A DNA stretch of 64,000 bases from JBBKWH01 sp037968855 (lineage in GTDB: Bacteria > Pseudomonadota > Gammaproteobacteria > Pseudomonadales > Moraxellaceae), in the NCBI GenBank assembly GCA_037968855.1, contig JBBKWH010000070.1, positions 6,223 to 70,222 on the forward strand. The letters are read 5' to 3'. The position numbers and the translations under genes are program-made. Within the stretch, counting starts at the first letter, position 1; every line of letters begins with the position of its first letter. Of this stretch, positions 1-8,110 are shown piece by piece. Under the pieces are notes generated by a model. It was given only the letters and a program-made list of their open reading frames with translations. It was not told the origin of the DNA and searched no databases.

Positions 1-1712
1 ATGTCCGCCCGATCACCCAGTTATTTGATCCCGAAAAAGGCCTGTTTTTGGCCGACCGCTTTATTAAAGGTGAATGTCCAAAATGCGGGGCAAAAGACCA
101 GTACGGCGATAACTGTGAAGTCTGCGGAGCGACCTATGACGCAACCGAACTAAAAAATCCGTACTCGACCTTAAGCGGTGCAACACCGATCCAAAAACAA
201 TCGGATCATTACTTCTTTAAACTGCCCGCCTTTACCGACTTTTTAAAGACGTGGACCACCAGCGACGGCCACTTGCAAAGCAGTATTGCCAACAAACTGG
301 GTGACTGGCTCAACGATGGTTTGATGGATTTAGACATCTCGCGCGATGCGCCTTATTTTGGCTTTGAAATTCCCAATGCACCGGACAAGTATTTTTATGT
401 CTGGATTGATGCGCCTATTGGCTATATGGCCAGTTTTGAGCATCTGTGCCACAACCGCCCAGAGCTGGGTCTCAACTTTGATGACTACTGGCGCGAAGGC
501 AGTGATACCGAGCTGTATCACTTTATTGGCAAAGACATCGTCAAGTTTCATGGCCTGTTTTGGCCAGCTATGTTGACTGCTGCGGGTTATCGCACGCCAA
601 CCGGTGTGTTTGCGCATGGTTTCTTGACCGTTAATAGCGAAAAAATGAGCAAATCGCGCGGCACGTTTATTAAAGCTGAAACCTATCTTGAGCACTTAAA
701 TCCTGAATATTTGCGCTATTACTTCGCCAGCAAGTTGTCGGATACCGTCGAAGATCTTGATCTAAGCCTTGATGATTTCTCGCAAAAGGTTAACAGCGAC
801 TTGGTCGGCAAAGTGGTCAATATTGCCAGTCGTTGTGCCGGATTTATTAGCAAGAAGTTTGATGGCAAGCTGTCGCCGCTGTGTGCCGAACCACAATTGG
901 TACAAGACTTTATTGATGCTGGCGATAGCATTGCCGCAGCCTTTGAAGGCCGTGAATACAGCCGTGCCATCCGCGAGATTATGGCGCTGGCTGATCGCGC
1001 CAATCAGTATATCGACGAGAAAAAACCGTGGGCGCTGGCCAAAATTGAAGGCATGGACAGCGAGGTGCATGCGGTGTGCTCGGTTGGCCTAAATCTGTTC
1101 CGTCAATTGATGGTGTATCTGTCGCCGATTCTGCCAACCATGGCTGGGCAAGTGCAGGATTTCCTCAACCTTGAATCACTCGACTGGGCCAGCCGTCAGC
1201 ACGTGTTGCTTGATCATGAGATTCGCACCTTCCAGCCATTAATGCAGCGAGTCGATAAAGACAAAGTCGCCGCGATGGTTGCTGCCTCAACCGATTCACT
1301 GGCTGCGCCTGTTGTTGCAACCGCATCTGCGCCGGCAAAAACAACCAAAGCAACCGCTGAAAAACCGGCAGTGACCGCACCCGCCGAGATTGTTTTTGAT
1401 GACTTCGCCAAAGTTGATCTGCGCATTGCACAGGTCATGCATGCCGAAATCGTTGAGGGTTCAGACAAGCTGCTCAAGCTGACCTTAGATGCTGGCGAAG
1501 GCCGCCATCGCACGGTGTTTAGTGGTATTCGTAAAGCCTACGCCCCAGAAGCCTTGCTCAATCGCTTGGTGATCTTGGTGGCCAACCTGCCCCCACGCAA
1601 AATGGCCAAATTTGGCATGTCCGAAGGCATGGTGATTGCCGCAGGCAACGACGAGGGCATCTATCTGGTGTCACCAGATCATGGTGCCAAAGTGGGTGAT
1701 CGGGTCAGCTAA
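1..1712 (+). CDS. metG: Methionine-tRNA ligase, 5'-truncated by the window edge
   Basis: Charges tRNA-Met with methionine in the cytoplasm. The reading frame is open from base 3 and continues upstream of the window, so the N-terminal HIGH region is missing. Visible parts, in order: the zinc-knuckle Cys pairs (CPKC and CEVC, about nt 75-130), the class I catalytic core, the KMSKS signature at 642-656, the alpha-helical anticodon-binding domain, an Ala/Lys/Pro-rich linker near 1290-1390, and a C-terminal EMAP/Trbp111-like tRNA-binding domain from about 1395 to the stop. This is the long, dimer-forming MetRS type found in gammaproteobacteria. A GC hairpin with a T tract follows the stop. Confidence 0.97.
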   Translation, partial: VRPITQLFDPEKGLFLADRFIKGECPKCGAKDQYGDNCEVCGATYDATELKNPYSTLSGATPIQKQSDHYFFKLPAFTDFLKTWTTSDGHLQSSIANKLGDWLNDGLMDLDISRDAPYFGFEIPNAPDKYFYVWIDAPIGYMASFEHLCHNRPELGLNFDDYWREGSDTELYHFIGKDIVKFHGLFWPAMLTAAGYRTPTGVFAHGFLTVNSEKMSKSRGTFIKAETYLEHLNPEYLRYYFASKLSDTVEDLDLSLDDFSQKVNSDLVGKVVNIASRCAGFISKKFDGKLSPLCAEPQLVQDFIDAGDSIAAAFEGREYSRAIREIMALADRANQYIDEKKPWALAKIEGMDSEVHAVCSVGLNLFRQLMVYLSPILPTMAGQVQDFLNLESLDWASRQHVLLDHEIRTFQPLMQRVDKDKVAAMVAASTDSLAAPVVATASAPAKTTKATAEKPAVTAPAEIVFDDFAKVDLRIAQVMHAEIVEGSDKLLKLTLDAGEGRHRTVFSGIRKAYAPEALLNRLVILVANLPPRKMAKFGMSEGMVIAAGNDEGIYLVSPDHGAKVGDRVS

Positions 1713-1747
1713 TGACAAAGCTACGTCTACACTGACAAGTGTGACCC

Positions 1748-1788
1748 ATCGCCCGTTGTTGAGAGGACAGCGGGCGATTTGTTTTTTT
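1748..1788 (+). terminator. Rho-independent terminator after metG
   Basis: Arms of eight bases (1748-1755 and 1771-1778, ATCGCCCG against CGGGCGAT) enclose a 15-base loop and are followed by a T-rich run to 1788. It lies 35 bases after the metG stop and just before the next gene. Confidence 0.75.
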
Positions 1789-1818
1789 GAGTGAGATCGA
1801 CGGGATACGAATACACGG

Positions 1819-2505
1819 ATGAGCGAAATTGATAGCGTGATTCGCTATAGTAAAAAACTGGAAAAACAACTTGAGCAACACTACGGTGCTAGTGGTCGAG
1901 GCTTGCACGAAAAAGCCAGCAGCGTTGCCGATCAGCTCTCGCCGGCAACCCTAAAATCACTGCGCTGGGTCGCTACCATGCGCAATAAAGTGGTGCATGA
2001 AGATGACTTTACGCTAGACGACTTACCTGCTTTTGAACAATGCTGCGAACAACTACTGGCAACGATTCAGCCCAATCGACCCACAACAGCAGCAACTGCC
2101 CGCACACCTGCACCACGACCGATTGTGGATCTTGAAGAGATCTTGGCAGATCGCCCAATCGACCACCCAAACAACAGTAAATCGATCAAACAGCCCAAGG
2201 TTCGAACACGCAAAAACGCGATAACCACCGAGTCATCAGCCATTCAGCCACCCTTGACGGTACAGCCAAAGGTTCAACCAAAAGCCAAGCCAAAAACAAA
2301 ACAGCCGTCAGCAACCCCTCGCTTACAGCCATCTGTTCAGCCTACCCAACAATCATCAAATCCAACGTCGCACAGTCGGGCCACAACCAAACAGAAAATA
2401 GCTCAGCCACGCATGCAGAATGGCGACCAGCCCTATCATGGGCAGGCCGCGTTGATCAGTGTGGGTTTAATACTGGCATTGATGGTGTGGATTTTTTTAC
2501 ATTAA
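1819..2505 (+). CDS. DUF4145-like N-terminal domain protein with C-terminal membrane anchor
   Basis: Function unknown. Residues 1-85 form a helical domain with a MRNKVVHED segment typical of DUF4145/HEPN-like folds. Residues 90-205 are a low-complexity Pro/Gln/Lys/Thr linker. The last 20 residues are one hydrophobic segment (ALISVGLILALMVWIF), so the protein looks tail-anchored with the helical domain in the cytoplasm. It starts at the ATG at 1819, after the metG terminator, and converges with the diguanylate cyclase gene only 6 bases away. HEPN-like domains can be RNases, but I do not see a convincing catalytic RxxxxH motif, so no activity is claimed. Confidence 0.75.
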   Translation: MSEIDSVIRYSKKLEKQLEQHYGASGRGLHEKASSVADQLSPATLKSLRWVATMRNKVVHEDDFTLDDLPAFEQCCEQLLATIQPNRPTTAATARTPAPRPIVDLEEILADRPIDHPNNSKSIKQPKVRTRKNAITTESSAIQPPLTVQPKVQPKAKPKTKQPSATPRLQPSVQPTQQSSNPTSHSRATTKQKIAQPRMQNGDQPYHGQAALISVGLILALMVWIFLH

Positions 2506-2511
2506 TACAGG

Positions 2512-3681
2512 CTAGACATTTTGCGGTTTTGAACCGACATGACAGACACGATTGCGGCCATGTTCTTTGGCAAAATACAACCAATGATCCACCTCATGAA
2601 TCACTTCATCCACGCTCTCGTCGGGTCGCGTGCTGCAATACACGCCAAAACTTGCGGTAATCGGAATCCGCTCGCCTTTTTGGCTCACCAATAACGTTTG
2701 CTCTAAATTACGACGGCAACGCTCGGCCACCGTAATCGCCTCATCTAGTCCTGTTTGGCCTAGAACAATCAAAAACTCCTCACCACCATAACGACCGAGC
2801 TGATCCTGCTTACGCATCACCTCACGCATACACTCGCTCGAACGACGTAAAGCCTCATCACCCATCAAATGGCCAAAATTATCGTTAATGGCTTTAAAGT
2901 GATCTAAATCGACCAAGATAACCGAGAGTGGCTCTTTACGCGCATGCGCCTCCTCCAAGTTTTTTTGCAGATAATGTGTGATCGCACGTCGGTTATTTAA
3001 ACGAGTTAAGCTATCGGTCAGACTTAACTGGTGAATGATTTCTTCACGACGACGCCAATGAATTAAAAATAAATCACTGAGCAGCAAAATTGAAAACAAA
3101 TGCGGCAAGGCAAAGTAAGTATAGCAAAACAACAAAAAAGGTTTGGCAGCAGGATCGATATAAAAAGAATCATAAAATAATGGTGAATATGCAAGATACC
3201 CCATTGCCGTCAACACACTGATCATGCAAATCCAGCCAAAGGCAAACATCAGCGCCGTGTAGATCACTTGACGAGGAAACAAGATAAAACCAAAGATCGG
3301 CGCACCAGCCAAAACCAATCCCACAGGCAGACACCATATTCCAATAAAATACGCTAGATAAACCAAGCTTAGCGCATAGTAACTCACGGATAGATATGCC
3401 AATAGCACATGAGACCACTCATAACGCTCAAGCCATCGACAGAGTAAAATAATCACTAAACAGCCAATAATTAACCCAAAGTGAATGGGCGTCATTAACT
3501 GCAAATATTCATTATTGATATAAGGGCTAGGATATAAACGTTGATGGAAATTTAATAAAGTATATTGTAATAAAATAGGCAACAGGATCATCATGACCAA
3601 CATCGACTTACGTGCGTAAGACCACTCCAACACGTTGTCGAGTTGCCGAATCCATCCACTAGCTAACGACTTTCGATTCAT
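2512..3681 (-). CDS. Membrane-bound diguanylate cyclase (GGDEF)
   Basis: Makes cyclic di-GMP from GTP. The N-terminal 210 residues hold about six hydrophobic helices forming a membrane sensor of MASE type. The C-terminal 165 residues are a GGDEF domain with an intact GGEEF active site. An RKQD motif lies exactly five residues upstream, matching the product-inhibition I-site (RxxD). No EAL domain is present. I chose the ATG at 3681 because AGGG sits about six bases upstream; in-frame ATGs further up (3696, 3723) lack a good ribosome site. The gene is monocistronic. The ligand sensed cannot be told from the sequence. Confidence 0.9.
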   Translation of the reverse strand: MNRKSLASGWIRQLDNVLEWSYARKSMLVMMILLPILLQYTLLNFHQRLYPSPYINNEYLQLMTPIHFGLIIGCLVIILLCRWLERYEWSHVLLAYLSVSYYALSLVYLAYFIGIWCLPVGLVLAGAPIFGFILFPRQVIYTALMFAFGWICMISVLTAMGYLAYSPLFYDSFYIDPAAKPFLLFCYTYFALPHLFSILLLSDLFLIHWRRREEIIHQLSLTDSLTRLNNRRAITHYLQKNLEEAHARKEPLSVILVDLDHFKAINDNFGHLMGDEALRRSSECMREVMRKQDQLGRYGGEEFLIVLGQTGLDEAITVAERCRRNLEQTLLVSQKGERIPITASFGVYCSTRPDESVDEVIHEVDHWLYFAKEHGRNRVCHVGSKPQNV

Positions 3682-3995
3682 ATCAACCCTATCCATGGGT
3701 AAACACACAATGATGTGATACAAATCACACTATGTCGCCTTTTGCGAGGATGGACAAGATGCTATGGATGAAAGCGACGAACAGTCGATTGGATAGAATG
3801 AAGTGTGAATTATTTTTCATAAAACGTGTCGGATCAGTCTAGAACATTGCAAGACTGATTAAATCATCCTCCAATGGCAAGCTCATTGATCAGAATGCTA
3901 CCAAGCTGCCAACCATGACGCGCTTTATCACAAATAATTGCGGCCTAAATCACAAGACCGCAATCATGCGTCAGCAACAATGTTCTTTGGGGTGC
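3682..3995. other. Intergenic region without a recognisable gene
   Basis: This 314-base gap lies between the diguanylate cyclase start and the orn stop. It holds no plausible ORF or tRNA. It should contain the cyclase promoter and the end of the orn transcript. The only structure noted is the inverted repeat at 3937-3964, listed separately. Confidence 0.5.
3937..3964 (-). terminator. Possible weak terminator downstream of orn
   Basis: Seven-base arms ATTGCGG (3937-3943) and CCGCAAT (3958-3964) lie 32 bases beyond the orn stop. Read on the minus strand, the stem is followed by TATTTGTG, not a clean T run, so this is a weak call. Confidence 0.35.
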
Positions 3996-4550
3996 TTATT
4001 CGACCCGAAAAAAATACTGACGGTAGTATTTCAGTTCACGGATCGAATCACGGATGTCGTCCATCGCCAAGTGTGAGGCATCTTTTTTGAGGCCATCCAT
4101 CAACTCTGGACGCCAGCGGCGCGCCAACTCTTTCACCGACGAAACGTCCAAGTTGCGATAATGAAAAAACTGTTCAAGCTCTGGCATCAAGCGGTGCATA
4201 AAGCGGCGGTCTTGGCAGATTGAGTTACCACACATCGGCGATTTTTTAGGTTCGACCCATTTTTTGAGGAATTCTAAGGTGGTGATCTCGGCATCACGTG
4301 CTGTTTGGGTGCTACGACGGACACGATTAACCAAGCCAGATTGGCCATGTTGGCGGGTATTCCACTCATCCATGGCATTTAAGATCATGTCGCTTTGATG
4401 GATTGCCACCACAGGGCCTTCGGCCAAAATATTTAGGTTTTCGTCAGTGACTATCGTGGCGATTTCGATAATCTGGTCGTTATCGGTATCTAGGCCAGTC
4501 ATCTCAAGATCAATCCAGATCAAACGCTGGGCGGGGTTACTGGTACTCAT
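3996..4550 (-). CDS. orn: Oligoribonuclease
   Basis: A DEDDh 3'-5' exoribonuclease that degrades two- to five-nucleotide RNAs, and pGpG in c-di-GMP-using bacteria, in the cytoplasm. At 184 residues it has the usual length. Exo motif I is visible near the N-terminus (WIDLEMTGLD), as are the middle aspartate region (GNSICQDRRF) and the final DDIRDS with an upstream His (SHLAMDDIRDS). It is divergent from rsgA, the same pairing as in E. coli. The diguanylate cyclase next door makes the c-di-GMP whose breakdown product Orn clears; no co-regulation is implied. Confidence 0.97.
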   Translation of the reverse strand: MSTSNPAQRLIWIDLEMTGLDTDNDQIIEIATIVTDENLNILAEGPVVAIHQSDMILNAMDEWNTRQHGQSGLVNRVRRSTQTARDAEITTLEFLKKWVEPKKSPMCGNSICQDRRFMHRLMPELEQFFHYRNLDVSSVKELARRWRPELMDGLKKDASHLAMDDIRDSIRELKYYRQYFFRVE

Positions 4551-4746
4551 AGGTCATTGCTCATTAAGGCGGCGTGTCGTCAGGTCAAGCAGTACAGATG
4601 ATCGTCATTGGGGCAGCATGATGCACTGATCAGCCACAAGGCTGCTGTGTATGACGCACAAGAAGCGCCTATACTAGCAAACTCCCTGCAACCCAATTGC
4701 ATATCATGATGTCTGTTGATCTTATTTTGACAATGAAGACCCGCTC

Positions 4747-5829
4747 ATGGCTTTGATTCGTAAGCGTCGTCTGACCGACCAGCAAAACCGCCGTATCGAA
4801 GCGCAACAAAGCCGCAAACAAAAAGAGCCGACCCTCGACGATCAGTCGCAGACCTTAGAAGGACTGATCGTGGCTCACTATGGCCGCCAGATCGAAGTGC
4901 AAGCACTGACTGCACCGAGCCTAGCCGATCAGCCCGCGCCGATTGTGGCCGATGGCGAACCCATCCCGTTTTGGCGTCCTGTGCAGACTGGCGAAATTTG
5001 GCGCTGTCATAGCCGTACCAATTTGCCGGTATTGGTAACAGGTGACCGTGTGCGCTGGCAAGCCGATAGCAACACAGGTCTGGGCATTATTACCGCAGTA
5101 CACGACCGCACCAGCCTACTGACTCGGCCTGATCGCTATCACAAGGTTAAGCCTGTTGCTGCAAATGTCAGCTTAATTGTGGTGGTGTTTGCACCGCTGC
5201 CCGTACCGTCGACCCAACTGATTGACCGTTACTTGGTGGCCTGCGAGCAAGCCGATATCAAAGCCTTATTGGTGATGGGCAAGGCCGACCTGCTCACGGC
5301 GGATGATCCCTTGCATGGCTTACTGGCCGAATATCAAGCGCTAGGTTATGACACCTTAACCGTGCAAACCGACGGTGATTTATCCGAATTACGCACGCGG
5401 ATGGATGGCGAGACTGTGGTGTTTGTCGGTCAGTCTGGCGTGGGCAAAAGCTCCTTGATCAATATTTTGCTGCCCGAAGCCATGCAACGGGTCAATATCA
5501 TCTCGGAGAACTCCGCGCTGGGTCAGCACACCACCACCACTACTCGTTTGATGCCCTTTGACGCGCAAGACCTGAGCAAAGGCGTGCTGATTGACTCACC
5601 CGGTATTCGTGAGTTTGGCGTGTGGCATTTGAGTGTGGATGCGATTCGAGCCGGATTTATCGAGATGCAGCCGTACTATGGTGGCTGTAAGTTTCGCAAC
5701 TGTTTGCATCGTAACGAGCCGCAATGCGCGTTGATCGCCGCCAGCCAGCGCGGTGAGGTGCTGCCACGCCGTTTGATTAGCTTAAATCGCCTTGAAGATG
5801 AAGCCCGCGACGCCGAAAAAAATAGCTAA
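4747..5829 (+). CDS. rsgA: Ribosome small subunit-dependent GTPase A
   Basis: A circularly permuted GTPase that acts late in 30S subunit maturation. Order seen: a basic N-terminal extension (residues 1-40), an OB fold, then G4 (GKAD) preceding the P-loop (GQSGVGKSS) and a DSPG-type G3, as expected for the permuted family. A C-terminal zinc knuckle (CKFRNCLHRNEPQC) follows. At 360 residues it is normal length. It is divergent from orn, with a 196-base shared upstream region holding a TATACT -10-like element near 4668. Confidence 0.96.
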   Translation: MALIRKRRLTDQQNRRIEAQQSRKQKEPTLDDQSQTLEGLIVAHYGRQIEVQALTAPSLADQPAPIVADGEPIPFWRPVQTGEIWRCHSRTNLPVLVTGDRVRWQADSNTGLGIITAVHDRTSLLTRPDRYHKVKPVAANVSLIVVVFAPLPVPSTQLIDRYLVACEQADIKALLVMGKADLLTADDPLHGLLAEYQALGYDTLTVQTDGDLSELRTRMDGETVVFVGQSGVGKSSLINILLPEAMQRVNIISENSALGQHTTTTTRLMPFDAQDLSKGVLIDSPGIREFGVWHLSVDAIRAGFIEMQPYYGGCKFRNCLHRNEPQCALIAASQRGEVLPRRLISLNRLEDEARDAEKNS

Positions 5830-5841
5830 TCGGGGTTTTCA

Positions 5842-5870
5842 TCCGGTCGACGCATTTTATTCGTTATACT
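5842..5870 (+). promoter_or_regulatory. Candidate sigma-70 promoter of the rhodanese-grxC-secB cluster
   Basis: A TATACT -10 element lies at 5865-5870, about 39 bases before the GTG start. No good -35 is present at the expected spacing, so confidence is low. Confidence 0.35.
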
Positions 5871-5908
5871 AGCGCCCTTATTGATGATGCTGATCGCGAA
5901 GGTGCCTT

Positions 5909-6319
5909 GTGGAACGTTGGCTTCAATTCATGCAAAACCATCCGTTCTTGTTTGGAACGTTGGGTGTGTTAGTTGTTTTGTTTTTTGCCCTTGAAAATCG
6001 ACGCAGTGGACGCAAAGTCTCTCCTCAGTCCTTGGGTGTGCTGATCAATCGCGAAAATGCTGTTCTGATTGATTTGCGTGACCCAAAAGATTTTAAAGAA
6101 GGCCACATCAGTGGCAGCCGGAGCATTCCGTTTAGCCGCCTCAAAGACCATGTCGATGAGTTGCGCGAAATGAACCGCCCGATTGTCATGATCTGCCAGA
6201 TGGGCCAAGTCGCAGGCACTGCCGTGCAACAAGTCGGCGGTAACAACCTGCACCGCTTAGAAGGCGGCATCTTAAACTGGAAAAACCAAGGCCTACCGCT
6301 GGTCAAAAAACCAGCCTAA
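5909..6319 (+). CDS. Membrane-anchored rhodanese-like protein (YibN type)
   Basis: A single N-terminal transmembrane helix (residues about 12-30) is followed by a rhodanese domain with the active-site Cys in ICQMGQ. The family transfers sulfane sulfur to thiophilic acceptors; the acceptor is unknown here. The GTG start is supported by an AAGG ribosome site 7 bases upstream. The order rhodanese-grxC-secB matches yibN-grxC-secB in E. coli and suggests one transcription unit linked to thiol and protein-export homeostasis. Confidence 0.9.
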   Translation: MERWLQFMQNHPFLFGTLGVLVVLFFALENRRSGRKVSPQSLGVLINRENAVLIDLRDPKDFKEGHISGSRSIPFSRLKDHVDELREMNRPIVMICQMGQVAGTAVQQVGGNNLHRLEGGILNWKNQGLPLVKKPA

Positions 6320-6340
6320 CCCTTGCACGGAGAAACAGCC

Positions 6341-6601
6341 ATGAGTGTGTCTGTCAAAGTGTACACCACGCCCTATTGCCCTTATTGCACCCGTGCCAAG
6401 CAACTCTTGTCACACAAAGGGGTTATGTTTGACGAAATTGATCTGTCTCGTCAGCCAGTCGAAGTGCGCAGTGAACTAATGCAGCGCACCGGCCAACGCA
6501 CCGTTCCGCAAATTTTTATTGGCGAACAGTTTATTGGTGGCTGTGATGACATGTATGCTTTGGAGCGTCGAGGTCAACTCGACTCTATGCTCGCTGGCTA
6601 A
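6341..6601 (+). CDS. grxC: Glutaredoxin 3
   Basis: A small dithiol glutaredoxin (86 residues) that reduces disulfides with glutathione in the cytoplasm. The CPYC active site lies at residues 13-16; the TVPQIF cis-proline segment and the GGCDD glutathione-binding motif are intact. The ATG at 6341 is preferred over an upstream in-frame TTG because GGAG lies about 9 bases before it and the protein then begins at the usual place. It follows the rhodanese by 21 bases. Confidence 0.95.
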   Translation: MSVSVKVYTTPYCPYCTRAKQLLSHKGVMFDEIDLSRQPVEVRSELMQRTGQRTVPQIFIGEQFIGGCDDMYALERRGQLDSMLAG

Positions 6602-6615
6602 GCGCACGACGGCGA

Positions 6616-6633
6616 TCCATTGTTAGCAATGGA
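6616..6633 (+). repeat. Small hairpin between grxC and secB
   Basis: TCCATTG (6616-6622) and CAATGGA (6627-6633) can pair around a four-base loop. A second AT-rich hairpin with five T residues follows near 6639-6658. They could attenuate readthrough into secB; this is only suggested by position. Confidence 0.3.
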
Positions 6634-6693
6634 CGCCCGATGATGATTCATCATTTTTACTCAACTGTTTTTTGAACAAGGATTTGCACTGTC

Positions 6694-7158
6694 ATGACCG
6701 ACGAACAGCAACAACCGCAAGCACAATTGGCTTTAGAACGTATTTATGTCAAAGACTTGTCCTTTGAAGTCCCAGCCGCCAAGGTCTTTATGGCCGAATG
6801 GCAGCCAGAATTGGACATCAACCTGTCCTCTAGCGCAGAACAGCTAGACCCTACACACTACCAAGTGGTGCTCAGCGTGACCGTCAATGCCAAAAACCAA
6901 GGCAGCGTGGCGTTTATTGCCGAAGTGCATCAAGCCGGTATTTTCTTGATCGAAAACGTCGGTCAAGAGCAATTGCCACAACTGCTTGGCGCATATTGCC
7001 CAAACATTTTGTTCCCCTTTGCACGTGAAGCGATCAGCGACATTGTGACCAAAGGCAGCTTCCCACAATTGCTGCTGGCACCAATCAACTTTGATGCCGC
7101 GTTTGCCGAAAACGTTGCGCGTCTAGAAGCCGAGCAAGCCGCGACTGGCAATGCTTAA
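6694..7158 (+). CDS. secB: Protein-export chaperone SecB
   Basis: A tetrameric cytosolic chaperone that keeps Sec substrates unfolded and hands them to SecA. The 154-residue protein shows the conserved IYVKDLSFEVP start, the ILFPFAREAISD segment and the FPQLLLAPINF C-terminal signature. AAGGA precedes the ATG. It is the last gene of the rhodanese-grxC-secB cluster; gpsA, which follows in E. coli, is absent here. A strong terminator follows directly. Confidence 0.97.
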   Translation: MTDEQQQPQAQLALERIYVKDLSFEVPAAKVFMAEWQPELDINLSSSAEQLDPTHYQVVLSVTVNAKNQGSVAFIAEVHQAGIFLIENVGQEQLPQLLGAYCPNILFPFAREAISDIVTKGSFPQLLLAPINFDAAFAENVARLEAEQAATGNA

Positions 7159-7180
7159 GTCGTGATTTGATTTGCGCTTA

Positions 7181-7210
7181 AAAAAACCCAGCGGATATGC
7201 TGGGTTTTTT
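7181..7210 (+). terminator. Rho-independent terminator after secB
   Basis: A 12-base perfect stem (7181-7192 with 7199-7210), built on CCCAGC/GCTGGG, has a six-base loop and flanking A and T runs, so it can work on both strands. Its right edge overlaps the stop codon of the small minus-strand gene that follows. Confidence 0.85.
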
Positions 7211-7385
7211 ACTTAAAAACAAGGATCAAGACCATAACAAATACTAGAAACCACATCGAAGCCATAATTTTACCAGCAACCTTATGTAGACCCTTAGAAA
7301 CTTCTAAAAGCTCTTGAAGCTTAAAACCATCAGTCAAATCAACTTGATCATTCGAAACAATAAGCGGGTTTTGATAAGTAATCAT
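7209..7385 (-). CDS. Small hypothetical membrane protein
   Basis: Not recognised. From the ATG at 7385 (AGGA four bases upstream) it encodes 58 residues; an in-frame ATG at 7418 would add 11. The N-terminal half is polar and helical (VDLTDGFKLQELLEVSKGLHKVAGK). The C-terminus is one transmembrane segment ending in VFK. Its stop lies in the secB terminator arm, so transcripts of both genes may share that hairpin. The hydrophobic segment and ribosome site favour a real gene, but coding evidence is limited by its length. Confidence 0.5.
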   Translation of the reverse strand: MITYQNPLIVSNDQVDLTDGFKLQELLEVSKGLHKVAGKIMASMWFLVFVMVLILVFK

Positions 7386-7494
7386 GCAATCCTGCCATTG
7401 AGTAGCTTGGCAAAACATAGAGCGTCAGATCATGTATGCATGATTACTTTCTATTCGGCACTTATCACTCGCTTGTCTGTATACACATATTAAA

Positions 7495-7962
7495 TCAATC
7501 TGCCACACTCACCCGCCCGCTCACCACCTGCCGCAACACAAAACTACTATGCACCCCCGTGACCCCTTGAATTGGCGTAATTTTATTCAGCAACAAATCT
7601 TGATACGCATCCATATCCCGCACCATCACTTTTAACTGATAGTCCGCACGCTGGCCGGTAATCAACAAGCACTCCATCACCTCATCGATCTGGGCAATTT
7701 TGTCTTCAAAATGCGCAAAGCGAGCTGGCGTGTGCTGATCCATTGCAATATGAATCAACGCCATCAGCGAGTAGCCCATTTTTTTGGCATCTAAGCGCGT
7801 GTGATAACCGACAATAATGCCCGCCTCCTCCAACGCCCGCACCCGCCGCAAACACGGCGATGCCGACAAGCCAATTTTCTCAGCCAAGTCTTGGTTACTG
7901 ATCCGGCCATCGGCTTGCAACACCTGCAAAATATGCCGATCAAACGCATCTAATTGCAACAT
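7495..7962 (-). CDS. Lrp/AsnC family transcriptional regulator
   Basis: An N-terminal AsnC-type helix-turn-helix (residues 1-60, with DRHILQVLQADGRISNQDLA) precedes a RAM ligand-binding domain. The length (155) is standard. Family members bind amino acids and act as feast/famine regulators. It is divergent from leuA with a 148-base shared region, so leuA or the regulator itself are natural targets; that is inferred from position, and no operator was identified. Confidence 0.92.
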   Translation of the reverse strand: MLQLDAFDRHILQVLQADGRISNQDLAEKIGLSASPCLRRVRALEEAGIIVGYHTRLDAKKMGYSLMALIHIAMDQHTPARFAHFEDKIAQIDEVMECLLITGQRADYQLKVMVRDMDAYQDLLLNKITPIQGVTGVHSSFVLRQVVSGRVSVAD

Positions 7963-8110
7963 CGCTCACCTTTTAGCATCAACCATCAATAAATTAATTA
8001 TATACGCAATATTCTGCCAAAAAAACAGCATTTTGACTAATCTTCGCAATCCGCTTGCGCACGCTTGGGCCTAGTATTTACACCAAGTTCAACGATTTTA
8101 GAGTCCTGTC

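Noticed and set aside
330..1513. Several minus-strand ORFs inside metG
   Set aside because: Shadows of the metG reading frame; no family features or start signals.
4921..5103. Minus-strand ORF inside rsgA
   Set aside because: Antisense shadow of the OB-fold region of rsgA.
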